Shown in pieces: positions 62,293-64,000 of a stretch of 64,000 nucleotides of DNA; the stretch's first letter is position 1, and the number at the start of each line of letters is the position of its first letter. This DNA comes from LZORAL124-50-18 sp051208045. GTDB taxonomy: Bacteria > Pseudomonadota > Gammaproteobacteria > Pseudomonadales > Oleiphilaceae. A program made the position numbers and the translations under genes. Location of the stretch: positions 124,001 through 188,000 of the forward strand of contig JBPJFY010000007.1 in assembly GCA_051208045.1 (NCBI GenBank). The letters run 5' to 3'. The notes below the pieces were generated by a model. It was given only the letters and a program-made list of their open reading frames with translations, ran no database searches and was not told the origin of the DNA.

Positions 62293-63325
62293 GCGCGTTT
62301 CCCTTCACGGCTTGTGTCAGCTCATCGCAGCGGGGTGTCGCAATGTCGTGTTGTGCCGCATAGCGACAGACAAAGCCGTTCATGTCGTCAATTTCTGTTC
62401 TTTTCCCTTTGCGCTGATCCTGAAGCATCGAGCTGATGTTCGTTGCCGTTTTCGTGGCGACCGCCCGTATCGAAGCCTCAATGGCCCTGGCGTCAAACGG
62501 CTTTTCCCATAAGGTCTTTGGGAGACCGTGTTCGCGAAAATAATGCGTGCTCACGGCACTGAGTTCTTCCGCCAGTGCGTGAATTCGTGTTTCAAAATAG
62601 GGGCTGGAGAGAATGTCGCCGTTTGGGCAATTCAGAATGGCGGTAAACGGATTGATGCCGCAGTTAATAACGAGCTTCTGCCACAGGCGGACTTCGATGT
62701 GTGATTCCGCCTGCACGACCATGCTTGCACGACCGAACAGGTCGGCGAATTCGGTTGCCCGGTTGTTCCTGTCAGACGCCTCATTCACCGGGCCAATCCA
62801 GGAAGTACCTTTGCCTGCGTACACCAGACTGTCGTGCGCGGGGCGATTGGCACCTTCGGTGGTGCTCATGGCATACAGGTGAATGTCTGGCCGAGTGTGG
62901 GCTAACAGCTCTGCAATGTCTTCATGAAATCCCATCCCGTTTTGCAGCAGGATCAGTGTGCCGTTTGCCGACAGATAGGGAAGTATCGTGCGTGCGGCGT
63001 TCTCCGCATCAAAACTTTTTGTACAGATCAATACGGTGTTAAACCGCGTCGATTCGTCCGTCAGCGCAGTCAAGCTGTGGGTGGTGTAATAGGGGAGCGC
63101 GTAGACTGGTGATTGCGGCTGGGCAGAGTTAAGGTCTGCCGGAAACTGTACCTTGATCGTTAACGTGGACGGATACGTCTTGATGTTTTCAGCAAGGGGA
63201 GAGCGCCCGATCAGCGAGACCGGGTAGCACTCACTCAGCTGGGTGGCCCAGAGCAGCCCGAGCGACCCGGCACCAAGGATGGTAAAACCGGGTCCAGCAT
63301 GCCGGGTGGCGGCTGTGGCGCTCAA
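62282..63325 (-). CDS. Ketopantoate-reductase-like protein
   Basis: A 347-residue Rossmann-fold protein of the ApbA/PanE family: FTILGAGSLGLLWATQL (~14-30) for NADPH, LICTKSFDAENA (~98), LWQKLVINCGINPFTA (~214-229) with the expected catalytic Lys, and KRTEIDDMNGFVCRYA near the end. It overlaps the chemoreceptor stop by 11 bases. A second family member lies at 50266; which of them makes pantoate is not decidable from sequence. Confidence 0.85.
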   Translation of the reverse strand: MSATAATRHAGPGFTILGAGSLGLLWATQLSECYPVSLIGRSPLAENIKTYPSTLTIKVQFPADLNSAQPQSPVYALPYYTTHSLTALTDESTRFNTVLICTKSFDAENAARTILPYLSANGTLILLQNGMGFHEDIAELLAHTRPDIHLYAMSTTEGANRPAHDSLVYAGKGTSWIGPVNEASDRNNRATEFADLFGRASMVVQAESHIEVRLWQKLVINCGINPFTAILNCPNGDILSSPYFETRIHALAEELSAVSTHYFREHGLPKTLWEKPFDARAIEASIRAVATKTATNISSMLQDQRKGKRTEIDDMNGFVCRYAAQHDIATPRCDELTQAVKGNALTP

Positions 63326-63340
63326 GCGACACCTCCGGCG

Positions 63341-64000
63341 TTAGATCGCAGAGAGCTTATCCAGTTGCTCTTTCAATTTGGCATAGGCGGATTCCGCTTC
63401 TGCCAATTTGGCTTTTTCTTTCGCCACGACGTCTTCCGGGGCATTACTCACAAATTTTTCGTTGCCCAATTTGCCGGCAAAGCGTTTGATCTCCTTGTCC
63501 AGCTTATCCATTTCCTTGCTCAGGCGCGCAGTTTCGGCAGCTTTGTCGATGAGCCCCGCCATGGGTACGTGCACTTCCATATTACCTACCAGTTGCACCG
63601 CAGACATCGGTGGCTCATCGCTACCAATCCAGGTGATGGTTTCAAGCTTGGCCAACGCACTTACCAGTGCGCCCTGTTCATTCAGGCGACGTTGATCGGT
63701 GTCACTGCCGTTGCGCAGCAATACCGGAACTCGCTTACCGGGTGAAATATTCATTTCGCCTTTGATATTTCGTACGCCCACAATGACGCCTTTCGCCCAT
63801 TCAATATCCGCAATGGCTTCCTGATCGATCCTGGTTGGATCTGCCTCAGGATAGGCTTGCAGCATGATGGTGTCGGCCTGGGTACCCACCATCGGTGCCA
63901 CGGTCTGCCAGACTTCTTCGGTGATGAACGGCATCATCGGGTGTGCCAGGCGCAGCAGGGTTTCCAATACGCGTAACAGCGTTCGCCGTGTGCCGCGTTT
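63341..64000 (-). CDS. valS: Valyl-tRNA synthetase, C-terminal part
   Basis: The frame runs off the right edge; the window holds about 219 codons of the C-terminus. The segment starts KRGTRRTLLRVLETLLRLAHP, continues with MMPFITEEVWQTVAPM (anticodon-binding helical bundle) and ends with the coiled-coil tRNA-binding arm (ARLSKEMDKLDKEIKRFAGKLGNEKFVSNAPEDVVAKEK region, ~145-200). These are diagnostic of ValS. The catalytic domain is outside. Its stop lies 15 bases from the start of the ketopantoate-reductase-like gene, so the two may be co-transcribed. Confidence 0.93.
   Translation of the reverse strand, partial: KRGTRRTLLRVLETLLRLAHPMMPFITEEVWQTVAPMVGTQADTIMLQAYPEADPTRIDQEAIADIEWAKGVIVGVRNIKGEMNISPGKRVPVLLRNGSDTDQRRLNEQGALVSALAKLETITWIGSDEPPMSAVQLVGNMEVHVPMAGLIDKAAETARLSKEMDKLDKEIKRFAGKLGNEKFVSNAPEDVVAKEKAKLAEAESAYAKLKEQLDKLSAI

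Overview
The window reads as a chromosome segment of a denitrifying gammaproteobacterium, probably a marine or halotolerant Oceanospirillales/Pseudomonadales-type lineage. The grounds are a clade I (Tat-exported) NosZ, Pseudomonas-like DNR regulators, a DnrP-like protein, lipase plus foldase, EfpL, Syd and the CbpA/CbpM pair. I cannot name a genus. The core has moderate G+C by eye; the stretch from about 20.7 to 25.3 kb is visibly more A+T rich.

Layout. 1-2.3 kb: the 5' part of a large DUF4214 protein running off the left edge on the minus strand, then an initiator tRNA. 2.8-7.7 kb: a GAF/GGDEF diguanylate cyclase, an AraC regulator divergent from a CaiB-type CoA-transferase, and the co-chaperones CbpA-CbpM. 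7.7-20.7 kb: denitrification block I, with nnrS (minus) divergent from nosRZDFYL, two DNR-type Crp/Fnr regulators, a DnrP-like protein, norQ and a small membrane protein. 20.7-25.3 kb: an accessory insertion holding an ORF-less group II intron, the 3' tail of a second intron copy, two orphan minus-strand genes, a VapBC module and a ParE/Phd-like module. 25.3-37.8 kb: denitrification block II, with the heme d1 assembly operon nirC-F-DL-G-H-J-E-N, then norC-norB, a CcoG-like iron-sulfur membrane protein and norD.

37.9-64 kb is mostly housekeeping: Uma2 nuclease, DUF6279 lipoprotein, YciI, hemerythrin, TerB-like protein, methionine salvage mtnB-mtnD-mtnC, an FHA protein and a Ser/Thr kinase-TPR protein around a small frameshifted gene, a Tat-lipoprotein M48 protease, EfpL, two ketopantoate-reductase-like genes, lytic-transglycosylase-like lipoprotein, lipase foldase convergent with its lipase, EAL/HDOD protein, phytoene-desaturase-like oxidoreductase divergent from a PadR regulator, glycosyltransferase, Syd, a chemoreceptor and the C-terminus of ValS.

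How it works together. NorCB reduces NO to N2O, NorQ/NorD activate it, NosZ reduces N2O to N2 with NosRDFYL supplying electrons and copper-site maturation, and the nir genes make heme d1 for a cytochrome cd1 nitrite reductase. nirS itself is not in the window. FNR/DNR boxes of the form TTGAY-N4-RTCAA precede nnrS/nosR (one shared box), dnr (two boxes), dnrP/norQ (one shared box), nirC and norC, so one NO-responsive regulon ties the blocks together. Other structural signals are short tandem repeats of 15-16 bp directly in front of nosL, the CcoG-like gene and the FHA gene, and a hairpin covering the ribosome-binding position of the second DNR gene.
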